This document shows, piece after piece, positions 50,460 through 61,900 of a stretch of DNA of 64,000 bases. The notes beneath the pieces are model-generated. The model did not search any database, was not told the origin of the DNA, and saw nothing but the letters and a program-made list of their open reading frames with translations. The position numbers and the translations under genes were made by a program. Every line of letters starts with the position of its first letter. The first letter of the stretch is position 1. The DNA is from Chondrus crispus (Eukaryota; Rhodophyta; Florideophyceae; Gigartinales; Gigartinaceae): NCBI RefSeq assembly GCF_000350225.1, contig NW_005178819.1:219244-283243 (forward strand), read 5' to 3'.

Positions 50460-51353
50460 ATGTCTACTACATCTTACACAATGGTTGTTTTTTCGGCACT
50501 GGAAGCGAACACATCAGTTGTTGTGCTACACATCCGAGGCACAAGTTGCAAACAACATTACCACCGCGTCTCAATTCCTCTCTCTGGGCAAAAACAGCAC
50601 CGCGTGTTTCTTGTGAATTGGAAGCTGGCAGCGAAAATGTGGAATCGGTATTATCAAAGACTTCGTGGTGAAACGACGCCGAGCTTCACAGGCCGTATAG
50701 TTTCACAACACCCGCCAAACCTTGACCGTGAAGATGAAATTCCTGGTATACGCTGTCCCGATTTTCTTAAAGCACTGCAAAACGCAATTAGAAGAAAGCA
50801 TTCCCGCGGTGATATTCTTACAAGCTGGATAGCACTTAGATCTTTGTATGAGTTGTGGAGTGTGACAAGTGAGGTTACTGCGGAGCTATTTGCAGACTGC
50901 TTTAATGAAAGTGGCGTCCTTGATACATACTGCAGTGATGACCTGCAAGATGAAACGTTCGGATCTACTGGAACTTGGGAATGTAATGAAGCAAATATCA
51001 ATGCTGGTGCTGGAAACCCACCTTTTACACACATTTTATTGGAGAACTTGTTATCTAGGTTCGAGGAAGGCGTTCAGAAGTCCGTTCCGTACTGTAGATG
51101 TTTTATACTTTCAATTGGAAAGTGGTATAATATAGTTAGTTGCTTAGAACGGCTTACTTTTGAAGGACATTTACTTGTAAGCGTTTCTGCTGGCTGCTTT
51201 CCATTCAAGAATCAGAGGACTTTTCTTGCAGGAGACTACGTCAGAGATAAGCCCAACATGAACCAATCACTCGGGATGTTTATATGGTGCAACAGGGAGC
51301 ATCTAATTTCGTTTCCACCTCCAGTCGATGTAGAAGAAGCGTATCAATATTAG
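50460..51353 (+). CDS. PCIF1-type (NPPF) adenine-N6 methyltransferase-like protein
   Basis: 297 residues, intact. The NPPF tetrad at residues 186-189, preceded by an FGSTG turn and followed by a helix and a hydrophobic strand (YCRCFILSIGKW), is the layout of the PCIF1_WW methyltransferase domain. PCIF1 places a methyl group on N6 of the cap-adjacent adenosine of mRNA, using S-adenosylmethionine. The C-terminal part (the MNQSLGMFIWCN strand) also fits. No WW domain is present and the protein is far shorter than animal PCIF1. ATG 50460 is used; the frame is open upstream only to a GTG. It faces, tail to tail and 205 bp apart, a large mobile-element-like gene. Whether it modifies RNA or DNA is unknown. 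Confidence 0.6.
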   Translation: MSTTSYTMVVFSALEANTSVVVLHIRGTSCKQHYHRVSIPLSGQKQHRVFLVNWKLAAKMWNRYYQRLRGETTPSFTGRIVSQHPPNLDREDEIPGIRCPDFLKALQNAIRRKHSRGDILTSWIALRSLYELWSVTSEVTAELFADCFNESGVLDTYCSDDLQDETFGSTGTWECNEANINAGAGNPPFTHILLENLLSRFEEGVQKSVPYCRCFILSIGKWYNIVSCLERLTFEGHLLVSVSAGCFPFKNQRTFLAGDYVRDKPNMNQSLGMFIWCNREHLISFPPPVDVEEAYQY

Positions 51354-51557
51354 TGCACATGCTATCTTGAGTACTCAGAAAGGGTAACTGTTCATAGAGA
51401 TTCTTTTCAGAGAGCTTTTCCTTCTGAACTAAGAAGCTCTGAAAGGGTGCAATCTGGCTTTTTGAATACTGTGCATGATTCATGATACAGTATTTGACAA
51501 TGTTTCTTTCCCTCTTTTACATATAGTCCGTAGCGTGAAGTATAGTATCCAATTCAT

Positions 51558-53600
51558 CTATTTCAATAAAATCACTTTGACAGATGATATTCTGTCTCTT
51601 TCTGAGCTTGACTCAGAGCTGACCTCGATCTCAGGAGCAACTGTGACTACGTCCCCGAATTCAGCCGTGACAAATACGTTCTCCGCATGACATTGTGCGG
51701 CATCTGCGTTGCTGACAGCACTTGAAACAGATTGAAGCTGTGCTTGAGAAACAGAACTGTTATCATTGCCTACTATATCGTCGACTCCGTTTCGGCAAGT
51801 TAATTCATTGCAGAGAAAACCCATGCATTTCAATGCTTGTTTTAAGCAAGTACATCTCAGTGATTTGCAGTCTCCCTTACAACTGCAAGACGGAGTAATA
51901 GACTTCATACTTCGTTGAATTTCTCTTACATCCTCTTCCCTGTGAAGTAGAAACGTGCCGTCATGGTTAAATCCAAAGTCGGAGCTGCAACCGCCTACAA
52001 CGTGTGAAGACAAGTCTTCGTTAGATGAATTCATCCAGTACTGCTTTAGGACAAAGTAAGCTCTTTTCCTCTGCATTTTAAGATGCTCCTGCGGTGGCAG
52101 AAGTTGATTAGCTGATTTTGCAGTGTCGGCCACGAAGTTCCTCACATCCCTTGTCCAGAGTGAGGACCCCACGCTATTCTCGCTTTGGAAAATGGACTTT
52201 TGAAACTCGGTGAATTCCTTGTGCAGTAGAACGCCTTGAGTTACCTGAAGCATCGCGGCCTTGCCTCTTGCTCTTGTTTGTGAGACAGTAAGAAGCTTGC
52301 TCTTGCCGTATTTTTGAAGATACGCCATGCACATGAAAGTGTTCCACTTGTTTTCATCCTCTAGGAGCGGGGCGTTCATCGTCCTCAACGTAGTACGGAA
52401 CGTAGAAAGCCCTTCTACAAAGTGGTCATGACGAAGACCATAATGAGAAGGGGCGAAGTCACAGCCGGCCATGCAGTAAGCTGCCCCCACATCCAGACAT
52501 GTCATGTCTGCATTTCGAAGATCAGCCACTGCACTATCAGTATCATGCACAGTGTTATTTAGAACATGCTTAACTCCATACTTATGCATGTATTTGTTGC
52601 ATAGTAGTATGATGAAGACGTCCGTGCCATCTGAGACAATTTCTGAAGCACTGTAGGTCACAGTACCTCTTGAAGATGTACTGCTTTGTCTTGCCAGACC
52701 AGCAAATTGCCGGGTATCATTGAAGGGTCTCTCTATGTATGCTTTGAACGTTGCCACAAACGTGGTCTCCGACTCGCCATGTTTCAAGGCATGCATACCA
52801 AGGAATGCTCCTCCTTTCGTCTTGAACACAAGGCATCTATTTCGTGGAATGCAGAACAAAGTACCCTGCCTTGCTGATTTTTCGGCCTTTCTTCTCAGAA
52901 TTACAGAACCTCGTAGTGAGTCGTCCACATCTATCTTCTCGTCAAAACGAGAAGATTAGAAATCATGCGGCCTGCTTTGCATAAAAGAACTGTCTACTGC
53001 AAACGTACCTCCATGTAAAAATACAGAGCAGCCAGAAGATTTTTCATGCAAGAGCTCAAATGCAGCTACAGCTGAGCAAAACAGGTGTAGTGATGCTTGT
53101 TCATCTTCGTACTTTCTGTTTTTTAAAAGAGAAGACCATGGCAGACTCAGTTCTTCATCGAAATGCAGTACATGGCCCTTTGAAAGCTCCTCTGCGTCTT
53201 CCAAGTTGTTGGTTTCAGCTGCTCTGCTCTCATCTCTTCTTATCTGCTCCGATCCCTTCTGATTTATCAGAAGGGAGGGGTCATCAATGTGTAGATGAAT
53301 CTGATGGAGACGAGTGGCCCTCGTTCTTTTTATCCATGGCTTCAGTACGGATTTCATCTTACCAGTCACAACGTTCATTACCGAAGTGCCTTGCTCCCCC
53401 GTATCTCCCAGATAATGTAGTGCATTCATGATATCAATCTGCACAGAAAAGAGTGGCGCAATCTCAGCGCTATAAATGTTTCGAGAGACACGGTGACCAA
53501 CTGCAAATGCATTGAACGGATAACAGACATCCCTGTTCTCCCTTGTACTGTACTTCAAAAATCTCGACTTGGATCCATGGTTAATTTCCATCCATGTCAT
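51558..53600 (-). pseudogene. PIN-like and CXC-motif part of a large unclassified mobile-element protein
   Basis: One frame runs from 53600 to 51558 with a single TAA at about 52956-52958. Features in order are a basic/acidic linker, LHGGTFAVDSSFM before the stop, then VSDGTDVFIILLCN and, later, GAAYCMAGCDFAPSHYGLR. That pair of Asp-containing strands resembles the DTDVVVLA ... FTGCD pattern of PIN-like proteins common in invertebrate repeat families. LLPPQEHLKMQRKRAYFVLKQYW follows, then a CXC cluster (CSCKGDCKSLRCTC, CMGFLC) like tesmin/TSO1 domains. It is part of the same gene as 53581-55414. The family name is uncertain; catalysis is not shown. Confidence 0.55.
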
Positions 53601-55414
53601 AGAAGCAGTCAGCGAAAGCAGATATCACGTGCCGTCTGTGGTGAGCCTCATCCCATCTCTTCATCACCTCTTCGAGGTATTCTGCATTCCCTACTGCAAT
53701 TGCTTTTCTCTGCTCGATGGCGAAGCAGTCCTTTATCTTGGATAAATTTTTTCTCCCGTCGTTTAGAATCCTCGTAAGCTTCTCCTTCTCCACTCTCCTT
53801 CGTGACAAGGACTTCGTTCCACCTGCTATGGAAGCATTCTGTATAAAAGACGAACTGTTTTCCCCGAGGAATGACATGCCATTACTTTTTGCCATGGACT
53901 GCGCCGGTCTTATAACACTTCTACATCTGGTCCACTTCTTGAACTGCTTACCAGAGAAATATTTTTTCTATCTTCATCAGGTAACTGTCCAAATATGTCT
54001 GGAAAAAGCACAGATGCATGGAGTTTTGCAGTACAGCTCCTCTTTTAGAAACTGCAAGAGTCTCGTCCTGGTCCTTTTGTATGTTCATCATCCTTGGAGG
54101 GACAGTGAACACGTTTGTGAGACGCTCTGAGCCTCTGTGGCTGATGCCTAAAAAGCTCGATTCCCTCATTATATGCAACATAAGGGCTACAGTTCTCCAC
54201 TGACATGCATTTCTGTCAAATTGAGAAAGAGGGCCCGGGAGCTCACCTCCGTCTCCCGGATCTCGCCGTCTACCAAAAGCTCGGGAGGCTCCGGTGGCGT
54301 ACCTAATTAGAGCACGTGACATTGACACAGGTAACAACCATGAAGCGGCATTCTGTAGGTGGTTAATAAAGTTCACGCTTAAACTTTTCAAGTGCCTAAC
54401 AGCCAGCATCTCCAGCATTTCGTCATGATGGACATGGGTCCATCCTCTTCTATCAATTCCGTTTTTGACGCTTCCAGTGAAGCTTAATAGCTTAAGAACT
54501 GCCTTTCCAGGCTTTTCATCATATAAATGTTCGGCAACAACAGTAGGAAGCATGAGCCGAAAGAACATTGAGAAAATCGATAACTCCTGGTACTTAAGAT
54601 GGTTGCTGGAATGAAGTATTGCTATCTGTTTAAACTAGAAAGCGTCCATCATATCTGTGTGCCCAGTTCGGGAAAGCACATGGAACCCGACAGTAGGTAG
54701 TAGACAGGACAGAAGAACTGTATGTATGAAGTGCTTTCCATTCGGAGCATTTCTATAGAGCTTCTCAACCTTTTCCCTTATAAGTCTTACTGTGGCAATG
54801 ACATCTGCCGTTATTATATCTGTTGTCTCCTTGTATAAACTTCCAGGAGAGGTGTCATAATGGGAAGAGTCGGCTTCCATACTCGGGTGAATCCGGGCAG
54901 CGTGCTGCCTATCTTCAACTGAGACCATGTCTACGTCTACAGTCACATTTTTTCTAGATGCGTTCGTGTGCATTTTCTCTACCTGTCGGGAGACATCTTC
55001 GTCCTCAAGGGCCAGCATGTCAGTTATGTGAATTACAATCGAGCAGGACAAGTTAAAAAGCACGGCACGATTGTTCCGAGCATGGGAATGACTCATGATG
55101 TTAGTCACTTGCGACTTCGATAGTCCCGCACAGATTGCTAGCTCCTCTAGACCCAATCCGTCAAGCATATCCTTACACAAAGAGTACATGGCCTGTTTCT
55201 CGGCGTGAAAGAAGCCGGGAAGAGGCACCATCCATTCATAAAGACATATATCTTGTCTGTTCAACCTCCCGCCGCTACCATTCTTCCGATAACTTCTCCA
55301 GGACTCAAGCCACAGTTCACAAAACATTTTGTACGATGGCTGGTCTCCAGCCAATACTACGTACCTCGGACAGTTAGGCCTTCCGAGTTTCAACTGCTCC
55401 TCGACCAACCTTAG
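53581..55414 (-). pseudogene. DUF6589-like N-terminal part of the same large protein, truncated by an LTR
   Basis: From the LTR edge at 55414 the frame reads YVVLAGDQPSYKMF, then WMVPLPGFFHAEKQAMYSL and LGLEELAICAGLSKSQ, matching the GDQ...PGxFH...GL.EL.. pattern I associate with DUF6589, an RNase-H-like-looking domain of large repeat-borne proteins in animals and fungi. A single TAG (54635-54637) interrupts an otherwise continuous frame to 53948. There an A-run causes a one-base shift (about 53965), and a second shift near 53590 leads into the CXC part. The true N terminus is missing because the element B LTR starts at 55415. About 1,300 codons remain in all. Confidence 0.55.
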
Positions 55415-56435
55415 TGTAGTGCAATACCCGTCTCGGGTAGGGGGGAGGAAGGAAGTGAAAAAGGAAAACAACTGGATACTGTAGTCCGGGGTTGGGGGAC
55501 ACGCGTGTGCGACGAAGCGCACGATTATTTTAATTATTTAATTTTATTTACTAATTAGATCTAGAATCTAGAGCCGGGAGCTACTGTACTCGCCCCGGCG
55601 GGGCTCTATATAACTTAGCCCTTTGACCGAACAAGTCAATAAACCAACCCGAGTTGCCGGAGTTGAATGTCGCCTTGGTCGAAGTCCGTCTCTACCAAGA
55701 CGCTCCCTTTTACCTAAGCCTACGGCATCCTTCAGCGCTCGGGGGTCCCATTCCTTTTTCCTTTATTTCCCTATTCTTTTCTATCTCTAATTCTACCTAT
55801 TTTTCTCTTATCTTGTGTTGGTGCCATCGGCCTCGGTTGCGACCGAACCGGTGTAGGTGTTTCGAGCCATCGGGCGACACAGTTGACGTAGCGCTGCTAC
55901 TGTGACCCATTTTCGGACGGAGACCGTTGCAACGACGTCTCCCTCGAAGGGCTCCGTCGTAATACGAGCCAGTGTTGGTACCATCGGGGTCGGTTGCAAC
56001 CGAACCGGTGTAGGTGTTTCGAGCCATCGGGCGGCACGGTTGACGTAGCGCTGCTAATTTCATTTCATCCCGTCGGGCTGCGTTGCGACGCCCCCGTCGA
56101 AGGCCTTGTCGCGTTACAAGGTGTCGAAGAAGCTCAACGAGCATTGGCCTTACAACCCAGTGGAACCGGGGTACCTACGTACGCGCCCCACCCCACACTC
56201 GTCGAGCAGATCTCTTCGCAAGTCTCTACCACACCGATCCCGGGCCGGGCTATTTCTCTGTGCCCCCCCCATCAGGGATCCGAGCTACTACGAGTCGCAA
56301 GCTCGTTTAAACGGAGAAGGGAGAGTCGGACACTCCGTAGCGCTGTGCCATCGGCAGTTCTTCTTTTTGTTGCTGTTGTTGTTTTTGCTGGACCATCAGA
56401 CCGCGGTCTCTGCCCGACAGGCGCATTGCACTACA
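55415..56435 (+). repeat. 5' LTR of Ty3/gypsy element B
   Basis: TGTAGTGCAATA to GCATTGCACTACA, 1,021 bp, with inverted ends identical to those of the solo LTRs. A TATATAA box lies at 55607-55613. A block of about 90 bp beginning GTGTTGGT(G/A)CCATCGG is present twice with a 157-bp period (55815 and 55972), which accounts for the extra length against the 901-bp solo LTR. It cuts the minus-strand DUF6589-like gene. The 3' LTR is beyond the window. Confidence 0.9.
55607..55613 (+). promoter_or_regulatory. TATA box of the element B LTR
   Basis: TATATAA in a GC-rich setting (GGCGGGGCTCTATATAACTTAG). The equivalent position in the solo LTR at 38725-38730 reads GATATATACC, also TATA-like. It probably sets the start of the retroelement transcript. 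Confidence 0.55.
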
Positions 56436-56609
56436 AAAGTGGTCTCCCGACCTAGAATTTTTGTTTACTGTTCAGGAGACCCGACCTAGAATTTTTGTCG
56501 ACGACAGTCTCGGTCTGGAGACACTACAAAAGTGGTCTGGGTAACGGACTCTTTTTTTATTTTCTTTTGTCTGTAACTTTTTTGCTGCGTAGGTCCGCTC
56601 CTACGAGCG
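56436..56609 (+). other. Leader of element B with a duplicated LTR/primer-site junction
   Basis: The LTR end plus the next bases, CACTACAAAAGTGGTCT, occurs at 56429-56445 and again at 56522-56538. CCGACCTAGAATTTTTG also occurs twice between them. The first TGGTCTCCCGACC is in the right place for a primer-binding site, but I could not match it to a known tRNA 3' end. Confidence 0.6.
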
Positions 56610-58916
56610 ATGTCAACAAGCGCACCCGGGGACGTCGGTCCCGGGGCGAGCAGAGCCGGATCGGCACGAGCGTCGAGGATCCCGAGGGGTCCTCGCACCC
56701 GGAGCCAGGCCAATACGGCCACGGACCCCGGATATCAAGAATCCCCTACGGGGATAGCAGCCGACAAGACTGACCTCGACGAGAAGTTGGAGAAGATGAG
56801 CAGCGAAATTCGCGAAGAAGCGAAGAAAAATCTCGAGGCTGAATTAGCCCTCGTCCGGAAGCAACTAGAGTTGCAAGCATCCGAGTTCCACACCGTTTTG
56901 GGAGAGCTGTCGGCTCGAGTGGATCTCGTCGAGAAGGAGCGAGGTGAGGCGACCGACGGTCTGGAGCCGGAGGTCCTAGCCTCGTTGAAAATTTTGGTCA
57001 AGGACGCGAGGCGCGACGCGAATCAAGCCTTGGAGTCCTTAGGAAAATTTAGAACAAGCATCGATGACCGATTCGATCGCGCCGCGCAACGTCTCAAGGA
57101 CCTCGAGCAGGCCACGGATCAAGCTCCGCAAGGATCGGACGACGAGCCGCTCCCTTCGGGTAGAGAGGGCGACCGTCGGTCGAAGAAGGACAAGCCCGCT
57201 CGGCAGCGGAGTTCTAAGTCGAAGCCCTCGAAGAAGGACAAGCGACGTGCAAGCAAGGGTCACTGTAGTGACGATCCGGAGAACCGCGACTCACAGTCGG
57301 AGTCGCTGGGTCCCTTCTAAGATGGTAACGGCGATTCGTCGAACCATTCAGGCGATTCCGAACGCCGTTCAGAGGACGGAAACGGAATTTCGTCAAGCAA
57401 GAAAATTTCCTCCAGACGAGGCGGAGTCACTTCGTCCGCCTCGCGGAGAGACAAGAACGCGGAGCCTGAAGATGTCGCAACGCGGCGCGGGCCGCGATGG
57501 GAGGAGTTGGAGGAGCTGAATCCGACCAACTACCTCTTGAAGAAGTTACTTTCGTACCGAACGTACCGCTTGCGGAACCCGCAGACATATTTGTCAAGTT
57601 CCCGGCGGACCGCCGTGCGAAAAATTGGGAGAGATATTCCGCCTAAGGTGAAGAAGGACAACACGTTCACAGGAGAGGACGGGATCCTTGTGTTGGATTT
57701 TTTGGCAAAGTTAGTTCAAGAGTTTGATACTCAAGAAATGAACGAGGGGCAAGCGATCCGCTTGTTGCCTGAATTTTTAAGCGGCATCGCCTTGAGACAG
57801 TACACTTCGGTGTCTCAGACGGCCGGGGCCCATCACGGAAAGATATCCGTTTGGCCAGAGGCCGTACAGTGGTTGCTGAGGAGTTTCGCAACCGACGAGG
57901 CGATCCGTCAAGCCGTGCTCGCATTGCAAGAAGTTCAGCAAAGACCGTCTGAAGACGAGATGGAATTTTATATCCGTCTGACGGACGCAAGCAACCGATG
58001 TGGAAACGTATATTCGATGGAAGAACAGATGACGATGTTTATTGAAGGACTCGATTCGAGTATCAAGCCGATGGTATCTCAATACCGGCAAGACAATCGG
58101 GACGTTTCATTTTTGAGACTAGTGAATTACGCGAAGGCGCATGGCTCGGCGAGCCGCGCTAAGAACAAGAAGACCAAGAAGGTCACGATTCAGACGCCGT
58201 CGACGTTCAGGGCGGGGAAGAAGCCGAGGGCTTCTTATCCCGGTCGCAAAAGTCACGCCGCAGTCCATTTAGCCGAGTCCATGTCCGCGTCAGATGAGCG
58301 CGGTGCGCATGGAAGTAGCGAAAATCACTACGAAGGAGCTTTAGTAGCCGAAGGCGAGTTCATTGAGCCATCGGAGGGCTACGGACACGAGGACTACGGG
58401 TACAGCGGGTTGTCAACTCTACCGACGCCTGCATACACGACGGAGTCGTTTTCAGAGCCCACGGATACCGTGATGATGTTTCGGGGGCGCGGCCACACGT
58501 CGGCGCCGCGCATTCCGATGGAAGACAAGGGTACGACGTTTCGAAGGCCGGGCTAGATGGGAAGGCCGCAACGCCAAGGAAGGCCGCCGGCCCGTGGAGG
58601 ACCTAGGACGCCGTATCCCGTCAAGACGCACGGTCTGGTGTGCTATCATTGCTATGAAAAGGGGCACGCCGCGCCAACGTGCATTCTTTCCCTCCGGGAA
58701 ATGCACCGAGTTTTGGAAAATTATGAGGCGTTGTCTCCGATGGAGAGGTTAGGGATACCATCGACAAGTTACCTGAAGGTCAAGAATTGGTTCGATTCGC
58801 AGACGGCGAGCACGCCAAGTGCTTCAACGCCGAGGTCGAACCAACCCTTCAGAGGGCCCACCGCGGGGCCCGCGCCGTCGGATGTGAGAAGGATCCCGCA
58901 ACGGCAGGAAAATTAG
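56610..58916 (+). pseudogene. gag of element B, continuous frame with two stop codons
   Basis: ATG 56610 opens one frame that is coding throughout to TAG 58916 except for a TAA at 57318-57320 and a TAG at 58554-58556. Residues 60-170 form a charged coiled coil (EKMSSEIREEAKKNLEAELA). A Lys/Ser/Arg-rich linker follows. The capsid-like core starts near 57507 (LLSYRTYRLRNPQ, FLAKLVQEFDTQE, WLLRSFATDEAIRQAVLALQ). A CCHC knuckle, C-x2-C-x4-H-x4-C (CYHCYEKGHAAPTC), sits near 58640. The last 130 bases overlap pol in the -1 frame. Only two substitutions separate this from a full-length gag. Confidence 0.85.
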
Positions 58917-61900
58917 AGAGGGGAATCTCGCATGAGTCGCGAGAGGCACAGGGTCGACGTACTGTGCCCGCGGCTCAGCCCCGTTCCCCGTCTCTAAAGG
59001 AAAAATCAGGCCTCGAGGAGGAGGTTGTTGGATTGGTGGATAAGCCCAAAGGGCCAGCTCAAGTCAAGAAAATTCTGAGCCGAGCCCGACATCATCCGCT
59101 GGAAGAAGTTCGAAGACCCTGGTACAGGGTTAAGCGAAGGGAGTGTCCCGAGAAGATTTTGGTTCTTGCGCGAAAAAACTATAAAGTTTACGCGGACATC
59201 GGACCCACAATTGGATTGATGAGCCGGGTGTTGTCTGTTTTAGACACCGGCGCGGGACCAAACCTTGTGCGAAAATCGGAACTCCCAGCTGGAATGGAAT
59301 CTCTAGTGTCCTACGGACCGACCCAGGATATCGGCGACGCGAACAATAGGCCACTCCGGACTCTCGGCACAATTAAAATGCCTGTGAGACTTGGAAAATT
59401 TGTGGCCGCAGCCGAGTTTATTGTATGCGAAAAACTAGCCGTCCCGCTAATTCTAGGTGCGGACTACTGTGACCGGTTTGTGGAAGCAATTTATCCAAGG
59501 AAGAAAACGGTTGAGTTGGCGGATTTCTCGGAGGTTTCGATAGTTAGGCGGTTCTCGACGAGAAAAGGGAAGAAGAATCTCGTCGCGGGAGAGGACGAGA
59601 ATGATGGAAAGGGGGAGCGAATTTCCCCTAAGGTAAAAGTGGCAAGAGCCACAACTATCGAGCCAGGGACGCAACACGTCGTGGAATGCACCTCGAAGAG
59701 GGCGGGCTTGGTGGTGGTTCAGCCGTACTCGTCGTTGTATGAAAGGCACGGGTTGACGTGCACGAATGGTGTCGTTCAGGTTGAGCCTGACAGGCCATTT
59801 CGTTTACTCGTTGCGAATTTTAGGACGTACCCTGTCAGGGTGCAAAAAGGCCAAGTGGTGGTAGAATTATTACCGCACCCGAGAGCCGCGCTCGAGAGCA
59901 AAACCACCATTGGTGAAGTTCTCGGAATTCAAGAAAGGAAGAAGGAGAATTTTCCTAATTCCCCCAAGACGCCTACGGGCGAAACAAGAGGCGAACCGTC
60001 GGATCAAGCGCGCGAGGACCAGCCAGAAGAACGGTCGGCAGAGCTCTCCGCGTCGGCATCTACGAAGCCGCAACGCAGGATTGAGCCGCCACCGCCGGAC
60101 GTGGAGGACCTCGACCTGAGCCACGTGCCGGAACGGCTGCGCGAGCGGTTCCGTCGGATGTTGAAGAAGTATTCAAGGATGTGGGATGGGACGCTTGGCG
60201 AAATTAATACCACCGTCCATCGGATCGAGTTGATACCCGAGACTCGCCCCATCGCACAAGCCCCGTATCGGGCCGGACCTAGAGCCCGCGAAGTAGAAGA
60301 TGCAGAGGTGCAGAAGATGTTGGAGGCAGGAGTGATAGAACCAGCGCAGTCAGAATGGGCGTCGCCCGTGTTGCTGGTGCCAAAGCCGGATGGGTCAATG
60401 CGTTTTTGCGTAGACTACCGCAAGCTGAACGCAGTAACGGTGAAGGACACGTACCCCTTACCGCGCATGGATGAGTGCCTGGACTCGCTTGGTGACACCA
60501 AGGTTTTCTCCGCGTTGGACGCGATTTCGGGATATTGGCAGATGCCTATCCCTGAGGGCGACCGCGACAAGACCGCATTTTCGTGTCACTCAGGACTGTA
60601 TCGCTTCTCAAGAATGCCCTTCGGGCTAACTCACGCGCCAGCGACGTTTCAGAGAGCATTGGATATCCTGCTCTCTCCGTTCCGTTGGAAATGCTGCTTG
60701 GTGTACCTAGACGACATAATCATTTTTAGCAAGTCGTGGGAGGAGGACATCGTGCACGTGGATGAAATACTTTCCGTATTGGAAAAGGCAGGTGTCAAGC
60801 TCAAGCTTCGCAAGTGCGAATTTTTCGTGGAAAAGATCAAGTACCTGGGCCACGTCGTCCGCCCAGGTACGCTAGAAGTCGATGTCGCGCGAACCGCCGC
60901 GTTGGAACAAGTGCGGTACCCGCGAACACAGACACAGCTCAGGAGCTTCCTGGGACTCTGCAATGTCTACCGCAGGTTCGTTCCGCATTATGCGAAAATC
61001 GCGCGGCCTCTAAACCAACTACTGAAGAAAGGACAATCGGTCCAGTTGGAAGGATTCGACGAACCGTGCAAGAAAGCTTTTCATAAGCTCAAGGACGCCA
61101 TCTTGGCACCGCCGGTATTGGCGCTGCCGAAGAAGGACCTACCCTACTCGGTAGATACCGATGCAAGCGACTACCAAATAGGCGCTGCACTATTTCAAAC
61201 ACACCCCGATGCGCAACGCAAACCCATCGGGTTCTTTTCAGAACGTTAGCCGCAGCCGAGAGAAACTATTCTGTATCAGAAAAAGAATGTCTAGAGGTAA
61301 TTTGGGCCGTACAGACCTTAAGACCATATCTATATGGCGAGCATTTCGTCGTGCATACCGACCATGCCTCATTGAGGTGGTTGATGAACGTAACCGACCC
61401 CAGCGGGAGATTAATCCGATGGAGGCTCCGCCTCTCGGAATTCGATTTTGAAATCAAGTACAAAAAGGGAAAGGCTAACAGCCAGGCGGACGCTTTGTCA
61501 AGGTTGCGAACCGCAGGAGAAACCGTCGACGAAATTGACGACGAAATCCCTTGTTTTATGGCCGAACCGGCCGAGGTTACAGTGGAGGACGAGAAAAGTA
61601 TTGACGCAGCAGACGAGATCCTCGCTCTTGAGAGGGGGACCGCCCCTGATCGCCTCGATCAATTCCAAGCTGTCGCTCCGGAGGAGCTCATTCGCGAGCA
61701 AGCCGTCGACCCCTTCTGCAACCGCATCAAGGAAGAAATGGACGCCGGAAAGGTGAGAACGTTCAGCACGGAGACCGAGGAACTCGAAGGAACTCTATGC
61801 CGTACCGCGGCAGAGTTTGTACAAGTGGTAATACCACAATCGTTAAGGGACTGCGTCCTAGGGTTGAGCCACTACGCAAAATTGGCAGGCCACCCGGGAG

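Noticed and set aside
55415..55522. First 36 codons of the ORF starting at 55522 (minus) as the N terminus of the DUF6589-like protein
   Set aside because: These codons lie inside the type-B LTR, so they are chance read-in, not the native start.
58880..58920. Slippery heptamer for -1 frameshifting at the gag/pol overlap of element B
   Set aside because: The overlap is real, but the GGAAAAT run before the gag stop is not in the X XXY YYZ phase.
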